The notes under the pieces: model-generated | Seen by the model: only the letters and a program-made list of their open reading frames with translations | What the model was told of the DNA's origin: nothing | Databases searched by the model: none | Shown: positions 35,346-44,819 of the stretch, one piece after another | Layout of the letters: each line of letters opens with the position of its first letter | How positions within the stretch are numbered: the first letter of the stretch is position 1 | NCBI RefSeq assembly: GCF_014695725.1 | Contig: NZ_JACJOU010000013.1 | Coordinates: 62,001 to 126,000 of the forward strand | Source of the DNA: Microcoleus sp. FACHB-672 | GTDB taxonomy: Bacteria; Cyanobacteriota; Cyanobacteriia; Cyanobacteriales; Oscillatoriaceae | Length of the DNA: 64,000 nucleotides | Direction: 5' to 3' | Position numbers and translations under genes: made by a program

Positions 35346-36776
35346 ATGGGCGAGCATCCAGACTTTTCTAACCCGGGCTATCAGGCTATCAGAGAATTAG
35401 GGCGCAACCGGGAAGCAGGGCGCATTACCTACTTGGCGACTGCACTTAATCACAACCAACAAGTTGTAATCAAAGAATTCCGCTTTGCAATGACCGGCTC
35501 TGATTGGTCGGGTTATAAAGCCTATCAGCGCGAAATCGAAGTTTTGCAACAGCTCGATCATCCCCGCATTCCTAAATACCTCGATTCCTTTGAAACATTA
35601 GCCGGTTTTTGCCTGGTGCAGGAATATAAAAACGCACCGTCTTTAGCCGAAAGAAACAGTTTTACACCCGAAGAAGTTAAGCAAATAGCTAAATCTGTAT
35701 TAGAAATTTTAGTTTATCTGCAAAACCGTGTTCCCTCAGTTATCCATCGAGATATTAAACCTGAAAATATCTTGGTTGACGAGCAATTTAATGCTTATCT
35801 CATTGACTTTGGGTTTGCCAGGATTCGCGGTGGGGAATTGGCGATGAGTAGTGTAGCCGCCGGCACCCCTGGCTTCATGCCGCCAGAAGAACAATTTGGC
35901 CGCAGTCTTACAGAAGCCTCAGATCTCTACAGTTTAGGAGCAACCTTAATTTGCCTGCTCACCGGCACCCGTTCCGTTGATGTTGGCAATTTAATGGATG
36001 ATAACTATCGTTTTAATTTCAAAAGCAAAACTCCCAAAATCAATCCCCTGTTTACTGATTGGTTGGAAAAAATGGTAGCCCCCAATCTCAAACAGCGTTA
36101 TCGCAATGCCGGCGCTGCCTTAAAAGCATTAAAGCCGATGAAAGGTACAGCCACAGCCCTAGAAATTCTGGGAAGATCCCTACAACAAAGAAAACTAGCC
36201 ATCACTATTTTTGGACTAGCGACTATCACCCTTGGTGGGTTCAATCTTCTATCAAATTTCTTACCGTTGTCCCTTGAAGCCGCGATTGAGGAGGAGGTGC
36301 GGCGAGAGAAGCGATGCCCAGGGTGCGAGCTCATACACATAAACCTTGAGGGTGCCGACCTATCTGGTGGTGATCTGAGCCGTGCCGATCTGAAGGATGT
36401 CAACGTGATGGGTGCCGATCTGAGCGATGCCAATCTGAGCGATGCAGACTTGAGACGTGCAGACTTCAGCCGTGCCAACCTATCTGGTGCCAACCTATCT
36501 GGTGCAAAGCTTGGGGGTGCCATGCTATGGCAGAGCAAGCTAGGGGGGGCCGACTTGAGGAATGCCAACTTGAGGGATACCAACCTTGGATTGGCCGCCC
36601 TGAATAATGCTAACTTGAGGGGTGCCCAGCTAGAGGGAGCTAACTTGTGGCGTGCAGACTTCAGCCGTGCCAACCTATCGGGTGCCAACTTGAAGGATGC
36701 CAACTTGAAGGATGCCAACTTGAAGGATGCCAACCTGGAGAATGCAATCATGCCGGATGGCACAAAACACAAGTAG
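35346..36776 (+). CDS. Ser/Thr kinase with C-terminal pentapeptide repeats
   Basis: 476 residues. The kinase domain (about 12-265) has the Lys in VVIKEFRF, a complete catalytic loop HRDIKPEN (residues 134-141), DFGFAR, and an APE-like GTPGFMPPEEQ. Its glycine loop is poor (LGRNREAGRITYL). A single transmembrane helix lies near 280-302, then about 27 pentapeptides (335-470, ADLSGGDLSRADLKDVNVMG). This is the SpkB-type architecture of Synechocystis. The repeats should project outside the cytoplasm. The start is 5 bases after an A-rich tract. Confidence 0.92.
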   Translation: MGEHPDFSNPGYQAIRELGRNREAGRITYLATALNHNQQVVIKEFRFAMTGSDWSGYKAYQREIEVLQQLDHPRIPKYLDSFETLAGFCLVQEYKNAPSLAERNSFTPEEVKQIAKSVLEILVYLQNRVPSVIHRDIKPENILVDEQFNAYLIDFGFARIRGGELAMSSVAAGTPGFMPPEEQFGRSLTEASDLYSLGATLICLLTGTRSVDVGNLMDDNYRFNFKSKTPKINPLFTDWLEKMVAPNLKQRYRNAGAALKALKPMKGTATALEILGRSLQQRKLAITIFGLATITLGGFNLLSNFLPLSLEAAIEEEVRREKRCPGCELIHINLEGADLSGGDLSRADLKDVNVMGADLSDANLSDADLRRADFSRANLSGANLSGAKLGGAMLWQSKLGGADLRNANLRDTNLGLAALNNANLRGAQLEGANLWRADFSRANLSGANLKDANLKDANLKDANLENAIMPDGTKHK

Positions 36777-36863
36777 ACATTAGTCCAAATCTCTATCGTT
36801 GAATGCAGGTAGGTCTGTGAGAGGCAGCGCTAAAATTATTAAGCACTGTTACGTGATGCCTCC

Positions 36864-39800
36864 ATGTCCCACCCTGCTGAAAAATCAGACGCCCTGCTTG
36901 GTGTATCTAAAAATGGCCACAACCCCGACCCTCAACCGGCGGGTGGAAACACGATTCGCATTCGGGGTGCGAGGCAGCACAACCTGAAAAATATCGATCT
37001 GGAGTTGCCGCGAGATCGCCTGATTGTGTTCACCGGCGTCTCTGGTTCCGGCAAATCTTCCCTCGCCTTCGATACCATCTTTGCAGAGGGACAGCGCCGC
37101 TATGTGGAATCTCTCAGCGCTTATGCACGGCAATTCTTGGGACAGTTGGATAAGCCTGATGTCGATGCGATTGAGGGTTTAAGTCCCGCGATTTCGATTG
37201 ATCAAAAGTCTACCTCCCACAACCCGCGCTCAACGGTTGGCACCGTAACGGAGATTTACGATTATTTTAGATTGCTATTTGGGCGTGCCGGTGAACCTTA
37301 CTGTCCTCATTGTGATCGCAGCATTGCCCCCCAAACGATTGATGAGATGTGCGATCGCATCATGGACTTGCCAGATCGCACGAAATTTCAAATTCTTGCC
37401 CCCGTCGTCCGTGGCAAGAAAGGGACTCATAAGAAACTTTTGTCAAGTCTTGCTTCAGAAGGATTTGTTCGCGTCCGCGTGAATGGAGAAGTGCGCGAAC
37501 TTTCTGACACGATTGAATTAGATAAAAATTATACGCATACGATTGAAATTGTCATTGACCGACTTGTAAAAAAATCCGGGATAGAAGAACGCCTTACAGA
37601 TTCTCTGACAACTTGTTTGCGACATTCTAATGGCATTGCCATAATTTTAATTAATGAGCCGGCAGGCGATCCGCCTTTAACTCCTCCCAATCAGGATGCA
37701 GAAGAAAAGCCGGCAAACAATGACCAAGAATTAGTATTTTCTGAAAACTTTGCTTGCCCAGAACATGGGGCGGTAATGGAAGAACTTTCGCCGCGATTGT
37801 TCTCGTTTAATTCGCCTTATGGTGCCTGCCCAAGCTGTCACGGTTTGGGGAGTTTGCGAAGATTTTCTCCTGAGATGGTGGTGCCCGATCTGGAAGCGCC
37901 GGTTTACAGTGCGATTGCGCCTTGGTCAGACAAAGATAACTCTTATTATCTATCTTTACTTTACAGTGCCGGTAAAGCTTTTGGCTTTGATATTAACACT
38001 TCTTGGAAGCAACTAACCACAGAACAACAGCACATTTTACTGCACGGTTCTGAAGAAGCAATTTTGATTGAAGCCGATTCTCGTTACCGCAACGGGCAAG
38101 GCTATCGCCGACCCTTCCCAGGTGTTATTCCTATCTTACAGCGTCAGTACGATGAAACCTCTTCGGAGCTGCAAAAACAGAAATTAGAACCGTATTTAGT
38201 CGATCAAGCCTGTGAAGTTTGTCAGGGAAAACGTCTTAAAGCAGAAGCGCTTTCTGTAAGGTTGGGAGGTTCCCGAATTACCGATTTAACCGGCTCCTCG
38301 ATCAGCGAATGTTTGGAACGCACGAATAACCTAAATTTAACTGAACGCCAAGCAAAAATTGCCGATTTAGTTGTGAGAGAAATTCGCGCACGGCTGCAAT
38401 TTCTTCTCGATGTTGGCTTAGATTACCTCTCCTTAGATCGTCCAGCCATGACGCTTTCTGGGGGAGAAGCGCAGCGAATTCGCCTTGCTACCCAAATCGG
38501 TTCTGGACTTACCGGCGTTCTCTATGTTTTAGATGAACCGAGTATCGGATTGCATCAAAGAGACAACGGACGTTTGCTGAATACTTTAACAAAATTGCGG
38601 TCTTTAGGGAATACTTTAATTGTCGTCGAACACGATGAAGAAACGATTCGCGCAGCCGATTGTATTGTCGATATTGGCCCTCATGCCGGTGTTCACGGTG
38701 GGCAGATTGTCGCACAAGGCAATTTAGAAACACTATTAGCCGCAGAAGATTCGCTCACCGGCGCTTATTTGTCGGGACGCAGGGTCATAGAAACCCCATG
38801 CGAAAGAAGAGCGGGAAATGGCAAAAAACTGCAAATCAAAAATGCTTATCGTAATAACTTAAAACATATCAATGTTGACATTCCCCTTGGCAAGCTTGTC
38901 AGCGTCACCGGCGTCTCCGGTTCAGGTAAATCTACGCTGATTAACGAACTGCTTTATCCAGCATTGCAGCATCAACTCAGCCGCAAAGTTCCGTTGCCGA
39001 AAGAATTGGATGAGATCCAAGGACTCGACGCAATTGATAAAGCCATTGTAATTGATCAATCACCCATCGGTCGCACTCCTCGATCTAATCCCGCGACTTA
39101 CACCGGCATCTTTGATGCCATTCGTGCGGTATTCGCGGAAACCATTGAAGCGAAAGCCAGAGGTTACAAACAAGGACAGTTTTCTTTTAACGTCAAAGGC
39201 GGACGTTGTGAAGCTTGCGGCGGGCAAGGCGTGAATGTTATTGAGATGAATTTCTTGCCCGATGTGTATGTACAATGTGAGGTGTGCAAAGGGGCGAGAT
39301 ATAACCGGGAAACGCTGCAAGTGAAGTACAAAAGCCAATCAATATCTGATGTTCTCAATATGACGGTTGAAGAAGCTTTAGAGATGTTTAAAAATATCCC
39401 TAAGGCGGGAAGCCGATTACAAACTTTAGTGGATGTTGGCTTAGGGTATATCCAATTAGGGCAGCCGGCACCTACCCTATCTGGTGGAGAAGCGCAGCGG
39501 GTAAAATTAGCAACCGAATTGTCTAAACGTGCAACTGGAAAAACCCTGTATTTAATCGATGAACCGACAACCGGCTTATCCTTTTATGATGTTCACCAGT
39601 TGCTCAATGTATTGCAGCGGTTAGTCGATAAAGGCAATTCAATTTTAGTGATTGAACATAATTTAGATGTGATTCGGTGTGCGGATTGGGTGATAGACTT
39701 AGGCCCAGAAGGGGGCAATAAAGGTGGAGAAATTATTGCAGAGGGAACTCCAGAACAAGTGGCGAAAAGTTCCCATTCTTATACAGGACAATATTTGAAG

Positions 39801-39866
39801 TCGGTGTTGCTACAACATCCGCCGGCAATTCAGATTAATAAAGACAAGTTAAAAAAGAAAGCTTAG
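36864..39866 (+). CDS. uvrA: Excinuclease ABC subunit A
   Basis: 1000 residues with two ABC modules. Walker A motifs are TGVSGSGKSSLAFD (about residue 57) and TGVSGSGKSTLINE (about 687). Signatures LSGGEAQRIRLATQ and LSGGEAQRVKLATE are both intact. Zinc-binding pairs are visible: YCPHCDR, ACPSCHG and the essential second zinc finger GRCEACGGQ/CEVCKG. UvrA finds bulky DNA lesions with UvrB. A non-conserved N-terminal extension of about 30 residues precedes IRIRGARQHNLKNIDLELPR. uvrC is at 55.6 kb, and uvrB is not in the window. Confidence 0.97.
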   Translation: MSHPAEKSDALLGVSKNGHNPDPQPAGGNTIRIRGARQHNLKNIDLELPRDRLIVFTGVSGSGKSSLAFDTIFAEGQRRYVESLSAYARQFLGQLDKPDVDAIEGLSPAISIDQKSTSHNPRSTVGTVTEIYDYFRLLFGRAGEPYCPHCDRSIAPQTIDEMCDRIMDLPDRTKFQILAPVVRGKKGTHKKLLSSLASEGFVRVRVNGEVRELSDTIELDKNYTHTIEIVIDRLVKKSGIEERLTDSLTTCLRHSNGIAIILINEPAGDPPLTPPNQDAEEKPANNDQELVFSENFACPEHGAVMEELSPRLFSFNSPYGACPSCHGLGSLRRFSPEMVVPDLEAPVYSAIAPWSDKDNSYYLSLLYSAGKAFGFDINTSWKQLTTEQQHILLHGSEEAILIEADSRYRNGQGYRRPFPGVIPILQRQYDETSSELQKQKLEPYLVDQACEVCQGKRLKAEALSVRLGGSRITDLTGSSISECLERTNNLNLTERQAKIADLVVREIRARLQFLLDVGLDYLSLDRPAMTLSGGEAQRIRLATQIGSGLTGVLYVLDEPSIGLHQRDNGRLLNTLTKLRSLGNTLIVVEHDEETIRAADCIVDIGPHAGVHGGQIVAQGNLETLLAAEDSLTGAYLSGRRVIETPCERRAGNGKKLQIKNAYRNNLKHINVDIPLGKLVSVTGVSGSGKSTLINELLYPALQHQLSRKVPLPKELDEIQGLDAIDKAIVIDQSPIGRTPRSNPATYTGIFDAIRAVFAETIEAKARGYKQGQFSFNVKGGRCEACGGQGVNVIEMNFLPDVYVQCEVCKGARYNRETLQVKYKSQSISDVLNMTVEEALEMFKNIPKAGSRLQTLVDVGLGYIQLGQPAPTLSGGEAQRVKLATELSKRATGKTLYLIDEPTTGLSFYDVHQLLNVLQRLVDKGNSILVIEHNLDVIRCADWVIDLGPEGGNKGGEIIAEGTPEQVAKSSHSYTGQYLKSVLLQHPPAIQINKDKLKKKA

Positions 39867-39887
39867 ATTGCGTTCCTCTTATAGTAA

Positions 39888-39981
39888 GTTGGGTTAAGGA
39901 ACAAAAACCCAACAAACCCCTAGAGGAAAAGATGCCGGCAGCGGTTCAAGAAAGATGGGTAGAGCCATAGCGAAGCCCATC
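39888..39981. repeat. Cluster of short inverted repeats
   Basis: GTTGGGTT/AACCCAAC (39888-39895, 39906-39913) is perfect across a 10-base loop. GATGGG/CCCATC (39954-39959, 39976-39981) surrounds GCCATAGCGAAG. Both resemble short intergenic palindromic elements that recur in cyanobacterial chromosomes. Confidence 0.6.
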
Positions 39982-40141
39982 CTACAATTCTTGATAAGAA
40001 AACGTACGTCGGCAATGGTTAAACGATTGCTGCACGAATCATAGTCAAAAACCAAGGAAATTTGGAGAAAATACAGCCAAAAGAGTTGCGTTGCCGGCAA
40101 CACTTCAGCCCCTAAAACCCTTCTATATCAATCTTTTGAAA

Positions 40142-40228
40142 CGGAGAGGGTGGGATTTGAACCCACGGTGAAGTTACCCCCACACAGCATTTCCAGTGCT
40201 GCGCCTTAAACCGCTCGGCCACCTCTCC
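40142..40228 (-). tRNA. tRNA-Ser (GGA)
   Basis: Reading the minus strand: acceptor stem GGAGAGG/CCTCTCC with discriminator G, a D-arm starting TGGCCGAGC, and an anticodon stem CAGCA/TGCTG around the loop CTGGAAA (anticodon GGA). A long variable arm typical of class II serine tRNAs follows, then a T-arm GTGGG-TTCAAAT-CCCAC. CCA is not encoded. Confidence 0.96.
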
Positions 40229-40492
40229 AGGTGAAAATGGGCTTTTTGTTTATTTGCCACATTTGCCACAGGAAAACTATATTAGCAGAACCCTGGTAAG
40301 TTTGAAAAGAGAATTCTCAAATTTATTTTTTTGCCCCAGTGCCGCACCGGCTAGATCGGGGTGCCGGTTTTATCGTACTCTCTACTCAGGCCCATAATAG
40401 ATGAGGGCATGGGGCATCGATAATAAATCATAGAGAATGCTCTCCCCCTCCCCGACTCTTCCCTAGCCTCTAAGTCTTTCTATTAAAATCTG

Positions 40493-40861
40493 ATGACTCG
40501 CTCTCACAAAATTACCATTCACAACCGGCAAACCGGCAAGCGACACATTATTGTGGTGCCCGAAGATCGCTACATCCTGCAAAGTGCTGAAAATCAAGGC
40601 GTAGAGCTGCCCTTTTCCTGTCGCAATGGGGCGTGTACCACCTGTGCGGTGCGCGTGAAAACCGGCGAAATTTACCAGCCAGAAGCAATGGGGCTATCTC
40701 CTGATTTGCGGAAACGCGGCTACGCCTTGTTGTGCGTCAGTTATGCCCGTTGCGACTTAGAAGTGGAAACCCAAGATGAGGATGAAGTTTACGAACTCCA
40801 ATTCGGGCGCTACTTTGGCAAAGGTAAAATTCGGGCGGGATTGCCGTTGGATGAAGATTGA
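40493..40861 (+). CDS. Plant-type [2Fe-2S] ferredoxin with C-terminal extension
   Basis: 122 residues, longer than photosynthetic PetF (about 97). Cluster cysteines are C-x4-C-x2-C in SCRNGACTTCAVRV, with the fourth in ALLCVSYA. The additional C-terminal tail (DEVYELQFGRYFGKGKIRAG) matches the FdC2 class of cyanobacteria and plants, which has a distinct redox partner set. The next gene starts inside it (11-base overlap), so the two are translationally coupled. Confidence 0.9.
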   Translation: MTRSHKITIHNRQTGKRHIIVVPEDRYILQSAENQGVELPFSCRNGACTTCAVRVKTGEIYQPEAMGLSPDLRKRGYALLCVSYARCDLEVETQDEDEVYELQFGRYFGKGKIRAGLPLDED

Positions 40862-41426
40862 AGATTTTGAACCGCAGATTCCGCAGGTGAAACGCAGATG
40901 GGTTTCATCCCTAATTCTTTGTTTTTTAGGTATTTTTGCTGCGGTGTATCTAATTGGCTGTGAAAAACCGGCACCCCCGCAAGGATTAACGGTTAATGTT
41001 GAACGGGTGGTTAGCGGGCAAACTTTGGAGATTGCCGGCACTTCTGGCACATTCGAGAGGGTGCGGCTGATTGGCGTTGAGGCACCCGATTTGAAGCAGC
41101 AGCCTTGGGGAATGGAGGCGGCAAAACGCTTAGAAGAAATGATTCAGGGACAGCCGGTGTTGTTAGAGTTTGATGTTGAGGAAAAATATTGCTACAAAGA
41201 GCGCTGCACCCAGTTAGCTTACGTGTGGCAAAATGGGCAGATGCTCAATGAGCAACTAGCAAAAGCCGGTTCTGTGCTGGCGCTGCCGCGTTCCCCTAAC
41301 TCGAAATACACGGAACGTCTCGCACACGCCCAGGAATGGGCAAGACTCATGGGGCTGGGCATTTGGAACCCGGAAAACCCGATGCGCCTGACTCCTGCAG
41401 AGTTTCGCAGTCAAAATCAGTCATAA
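40851..41426 (+). CDS. Thermonuclease-family lipoprotein
   Basis: The frame opens earlier, but ATG 40851 (MKIEDFEPQIPQVKRR) gives 191 residues. A hydrophobic segment followed by YLIGCEKP is a good lipobox, so the protein is probably a lipoprotein. The staphylococcal-nuclease fold follows: VERVVSGQTLEI, then VRLIGVEAPD with the Arg kept. The metal/catalytic acids are shifted (usual D-x-P-E is E-A-P-D). CYKERCTQLAYVW supplies two Cys that may form a disulfide, and GLGIWNPENP is the typical ending. It may be a nuclease or a non-catalytic SNase-like domain. Confidence 0.85.
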   Translation: MKIEDFEPQIPQVKRRWVSSLILCFLGIFAAVYLIGCEKPAPPQGLTVNVERVVSGQTLEIAGTSGTFERVRLIGVEAPDLKQQPWGMEAAKRLEEMIQGQPVLLEFDVEEKYCYKERCTQLAYVWQNGQMLNEQLAKAGSVLALPRSPNSKYTERLAHAQEWARLMGLGIWNPENPMRLTPAEFRSQNQS

Positions 41427-41460
41427 TTGTCCATTGTTCTTCATCAATCACCCATCATCC

Positions 41461-42300
41461 ATGACTGATGTCCAACTGAAAATTTTCTTAGATATCGCAA
41501 CAGAAGCAGCACTGGCTGCCGGCGCAGTGTTGCAAGCTTACTGGGGCAACTTAGAGGAAGTTCAAGAAAAAGGGCGTCCTGGGGATTTGGTGACGGAAGC
41601 GGATAAAGCCGCTGAAAAAGCAATTTTGGAAGTTTTGCGGCGTCACGTACCCGATCACGGAATTTTAGCCGAGGAAAGTGGGGCGTTGGGAGATACCACC
41701 GGCACCTACCTCTGGGCAATCGATCCCCTCGACGGCACCACCAACTACGCCCACCAGTATCCCTTCTCATCTGCCTCTGTGGGGCTGCTGATTGACGGGG
41801 TTCCTTCTGTGGGAGCGATTTTTGACCCTTTCCATAATGAATTATTTAGAGCCGGCAAAGGGCTGGGTGCCACGCGCAACCGGCGTCCCATCCAAGTTTC
41901 CCAAACCCCTTTGTTAAGTAAAAGTTTACTCGTCTCCGGCTTTGCCTACGACCGACGTGAAACCACCGACAATAACTATGCGGAATTCTGTCATCTCACC
42001 CATTTAACTCAGGGCGTGCGGCGCAGTGGATCGGCATCCCTCGATTTAGCCCATGTTGCCTGTGGGCGTTTAGATGGATACTGGGAGCGAGGTTTATCCC
42101 CTTGGGATGTAGCAGCCGGCGTAGTCTTAGTTGAAGAAGCCGGTGGGCGAGTCACCGCTTATGATGGCAGCCCTTTCCAAATCCGCTCTGGAAGAATTCT
42201 CGCAACCAACGGTCAAATTCACGCCGAGCTAAGCAAAGAATTATTACAAGTTCCGAGCCTAACCTCTTGGGGAGATGCTGTACCTTCGAGGAATCACTAA
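41461..42300 (+). CDS. suhB: Inositol monophosphatase family protein
   Basis: 279 residues from ATG 41461 (MTDVQLKIFLDIATEAALA). The metal-binding motifs of the Li-sensitive phosphatases are all there: GDLVTEADKAAE, LAEESGALGD, AIDPLDGTTNYAHQYP and, late in the chain, SPWDVAAGVVLVEEAGG. The enzyme hydrolyses inositol-1-phosphate or related sugar phosphates; SuhB-type members also affect transcription in other bacteria. The symbol is by family resemblance. It lies 34 bases after the nuclease-like gene in the same plus-strand run. Confidence 0.9.
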   Translation: MTDVQLKIFLDIATEAALAAGAVLQAYWGNLEEVQEKGRPGDLVTEADKAAEKAILEVLRRHVPDHGILAEESGALGDTTGTYLWAIDPLDGTTNYAHQYPFSSASVGLLIDGVPSVGAIFDPFHNELFRAGKGLGATRNRRPIQVSQTPLLSKSLLVSGFAYDRRETTDNNYAEFCHLTHLTQGVRRSGSASLDLAHVACGRLDGYWERGLSPWDVAAGVVLVEEAGGRVTAYDGSPFQIRSGRILATNGQIHAELSKELLQVPSLTSWGDAVPSRNH

Positions 42301-42367
42301 TGCCGTGAATTGGGTTCCCAAGGTACATTAGAAACAACCGATAGGCAGCGAAGTGGGATGGCGCACC

Positions 42368-43345
42368 ATGTCTTTTCAAATTGAACAAGGATTATTTAAG
42401 TTTGACTTCACAGATCATCACGCCATTTTAGGGGTTCCTGTTGATGCGGAGTTTAATGACATCCGCAAGCGGTATCTCAAGATTGCTCGTCGCCTGCATC
42501 CTGATAGTTGCAAGGCTGACAATGAAGCGGATAAACAACTAGCGAGTGATCTATTTTCAAAGCTAGTGAGTCCCGCTTACACGAAATTCTCCAATGAGCG
42601 TGAACGTGCGGAATATTCTGTCCTTTTAGGGTTGATGGGAAAGCGCTGTCTTCAAGAGGCATCTAAGATCCAACTTCACAGTGATCTGGCAAAACAGTTA
42701 TCTAAAGCAGGTGAGTTTGAAAGAGCTTACAAAACTTTAGTAGCAAATTTGGCAGAAACTGAGTATCAATCTTTATCGCAAACTCTCAACGTGATTGCCC
42801 AAATCAGTGAACTCAATATGGTTTATCTGATGCGGCAAGAAAGTAGAGGCGCAGTTGTCGGGCAAACCCAGCAGACTCAAAAGCCGGCAGCAACAGGGAT
42901 GCCGGCAGCTTCAACTCGCCCCCCAGCCGCAGCTTCCACAACTGCCCCCCCACCGCCACCGCCTCCAAAAGCGGAGTCACGGGCGGAAGGATACTACCGG
43001 CGCGCGGAAGATTGGATGAGCAAAAACAATTTTGCTCAAGCCATTATCGAACTGCGGGACGCCCTCAAGCTTGAGCCGAATAGTAGCCAGTGTCATGGCT
43101 TATTGGGGATGATTTATGTGAAGCAAAATCAGGCAACAATGGCTAAGGTTCATATTAATAAAGCCTTGCAGTTGAACCCTGAAGAGAAAGTAGCACTCGA
43201 TGCGAAGAGATTGCTAGAAAAGCCGCCTCAAAAAGGTGGAACCAAGGGTGGGACATCCAAAACATCGCCGAAATCAGGTAAGCCCGATCAGCCCGGTGGT
43301 GGTATCTTTGGAGGGTTGTTTGGAGGTGGCGGGAAGAAAAAATAA
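42368..43345 (+). CDS. J-domain protein with TPR-like C-terminus
   Basis: 325 residues from ATG 42368 (MSFQIEQGLFKFDF). The J-domain covers about residues 10-85 with the HPD tripeptide in RRLHPDSCK, so it should stimulate an Hsp70. A Pro/Ala-rich linker with a run of eight Pro (near 190-200) leads to TPR-like helices (about 210-290, NNFAQAIIELRDALKLEPNS). The end is Gly/Lys-rich (GGIFGGLFGGGGKKK). The stop TAA overlaps the hisZ ATG by one base (TAATG). No DnaK gene is nearby. Confidence 0.88.
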   Translation: MSFQIEQGLFKFDFTDHHAILGVPVDAEFNDIRKRYLKIARRLHPDSCKADNEADKQLASDLFSKLVSPAYTKFSNERERAEYSVLLGLMGKRCLQEASKIQLHSDLAKQLSKAGEFERAYKTLVANLAETEYQSLSQTLNVIAQISELNMVYLMRQESRGAVVGQTQQTQKPAATGMPAASTRPPAAASTTAPPPPPPPKAESRAEGYYRRAEDWMSKNNFAQAIIELRDALKLEPNSSQCHGLLGMIYVKQNQATMAKVHINKALQLNPEEKVALDAKRLLEKPPQKGGTKGGTSKTSPKSGKPDQPGGGIFGGLFGGGGKKK

Positions 43346-44559
43346 TGGTTTATCAACCACCAACCGGCGCGAGGGATTTATTACCCCTCGATGTGGCTCA
43401 AAAACACTGGATAGAAGAGCGCTTGCGAACAGTTTTTCGCCGCTGGGGCTATCACCGAATTATTACCTCAACCCTAGAGCGGTTGGACACGCTGATGGCT
43501 GGGGGTGCTGTCCAGCCATCGACTGTAATCCAGCTGCGCGATGCCGAGGATGAGGTGCTGGGGTTGCGCCCAGAGTTGACGGCTTCCATTGCCCGTGCGG
43601 CGGTGACTCGCATGGCGGGGACAACCTATCCCCAGCGCCTTTACTACAATGCCAATGTGTTCCGCACAGCCGGCGAAGGGATTCACGGCGGGCAGCAGGA
43701 GTTTTACCAAGCTGGGGTGGAATTGCTCGGTGCCGGCGGCGTGATGGCGGATGCCGAGATTTTGCTGCTGTTGTCCCAGTGCTTGCAGAGTTTGGGGCTG
43801 AACCAATGGCGGGTGATTTTAGGGGAAGCCGGCTTGATGCAATCGCTGCTTGCTGCTTTTGAGCCGGCATTGCAAAATCAGGTGCGGCACGCAATTGCCC
43901 ATCTAGATCGCATTGCTCTAGAAACCTTGCCCCTCTCCCCCGATCAGCGAGAACGAGCGCTGTTTTTGTTCGATTTGCGGGGACGCCCTGCTGACGTGCT
44001 GCAACGTGTCGGTCAATTGAGCTTGGATGCACATCAGCAGCAAATTGTCAATAATCTCAAATCTCTGGTCGAATTACTGAACGAGTCGTCAGCATTTCCA
44101 GTAATTTTGGATCTGAGCTTGATTCAAACCTTTGACTACTACACCGGCATTGTCTTTGAAGTCGTCAGCGAAAGCGAAGCAGGACAGCAAGTGTTAGGCC
44201 AAGGCGGACGCTATGACCAACTGCTGGGACTGTATCATCCTCAAGGGGAAACCTATCCGGGGATTGGGTTCTCGCTGAATATTGAAGACTTGCACGCCTG
44301 TTTGCTGCCAGGGGGTCAACTGCCGGCTTATACTGTGCCCAGTGATTGGTTAGTCGTGCCGGTGAGTTCTCAAGCGGATGCTGCTGCCTTTGCCTACGCC
44401 CAAAAACTCCGGCAAGACGGTGATTTAGTTCGGGTTGAGCTAGATTTCGGGCAGAGAGAAACACCCGAAGCCGTGCGAGAATACGCGCAGCAACGCCGCA
44501 TTAAACAGATTGCTTGGGTCAAGGATGCCGGTGAACCGGAAATCGAAACGTTAAGCTAA
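43345..44559 (+). CDS. hisZ: ATP phosphoribosyltransferase regulatory subunit HisZ
   Basis: 404 residues related to class II aminoacyl-tRNA synthetases, especially HisRS. It has motif-1/2-like LRPELTASIARAAVTRMAG, QEFYQAGVELLGAGG and the FDYYTGIVFEVVSES segment. It lacks a full anticodon-binding domain but has a C-terminal alpha/beta extension (residues ~330-404). HisZ pairs with a short HisG to make the first enzyme of histidine synthesis. hisIE, another histidine gene, is 4 kb downstream, but no hisG is present. The start overlaps the J-domain gene stop. Confidence 0.93.
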   Translation: MVYQPPTGARDLLPLDVAQKHWIEERLRTVFRRWGYHRIITSTLERLDTLMAGGAVQPSTVIQLRDAEDEVLGLRPELTASIARAAVTRMAGTTYPQRLYYNANVFRTAGEGIHGGQQEFYQAGVELLGAGGVMADAEILLLLSQCLQSLGLNQWRVILGEAGLMQSLLAAFEPALQNQVRHAIAHLDRIALETLPLSPDQRERALFLFDLRGRPADVLQRVGQLSLDAHQQQIVNNLKSLVELLNESSAFPVILDLSLIQTFDYYTGIVFEVVSESEAGQQVLGQGGRYDQLLGLYHPQGETYPGIGFSLNIEDLHACLLPGGQLPAYTVPSDWLVVPVSSQADAAAFAYAQKLRQDGDLVRVELDFGQRETPEAVREYAQQRRIKQIAWVKDAGEPEIETLS

Positions 44560-44591
44560 CGATTAAGAACTGCTGAGAGAGGAAGAACACT

Positions 44592-44819
44592 GTGCCGCAC
44601 ACGATTGTTACTAACACCTGTGAAGGCATCGCGGATTGCGTTGATGCCTGTCCAGTGGCTTGCATTCATCCCGGCCCTGGTAAGAATACGAAGGGAACGG
44701 ATTGGTACTGGATTGACTTTGCAACTTGTATTGACTGCGGCATTTGTATGCAGGTGTGTCCTGTAGAAGGAGCAATTGTTGCAGAAGAACGCCCTGAGTT
44801 GCAAAAGACACCGCAATAA
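44592..44819 (+). CDS. Bacterial-type 2[4Fe-4S] ferredoxin
   Basis: 75 residues from a GTG start with GGAAGA upstream. Cysteine motifs are TCEGIADCVDACPVACIHPG and TCIDCGICMQVCPVEG. The second motif is a classic CxxCxxCxxxCP, and the first has the longer spacing of 7Fe or Alvin-type ferredoxins. It is soluble and low-potential by type. It follows hisZ by 32 bases. The run therefore begins with a [2Fe-2S] and ends with a [4Fe-4S] ferredoxin. Confidence 0.93.
   Translation: MPHTIVTNTCEGIADCVDACPVACIHPGPGKNTKGTDWYWIDFATCIDCGICMQVCPVEGAIVAEERPELQKTPQ

Larger units (their letters stand above)
39867..40492. other. Intergenic region carrying repeats and a tRNA
   Basis: 626 bases between uvrA and the ferredoxin gene. 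It holds a repeat cluster at 39888-39981 and tRNA-Ser at 40142-40228. A GGGCATGGGGCAT remnant of the heptamer family lies at about 40406. Confidence 0.7.
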
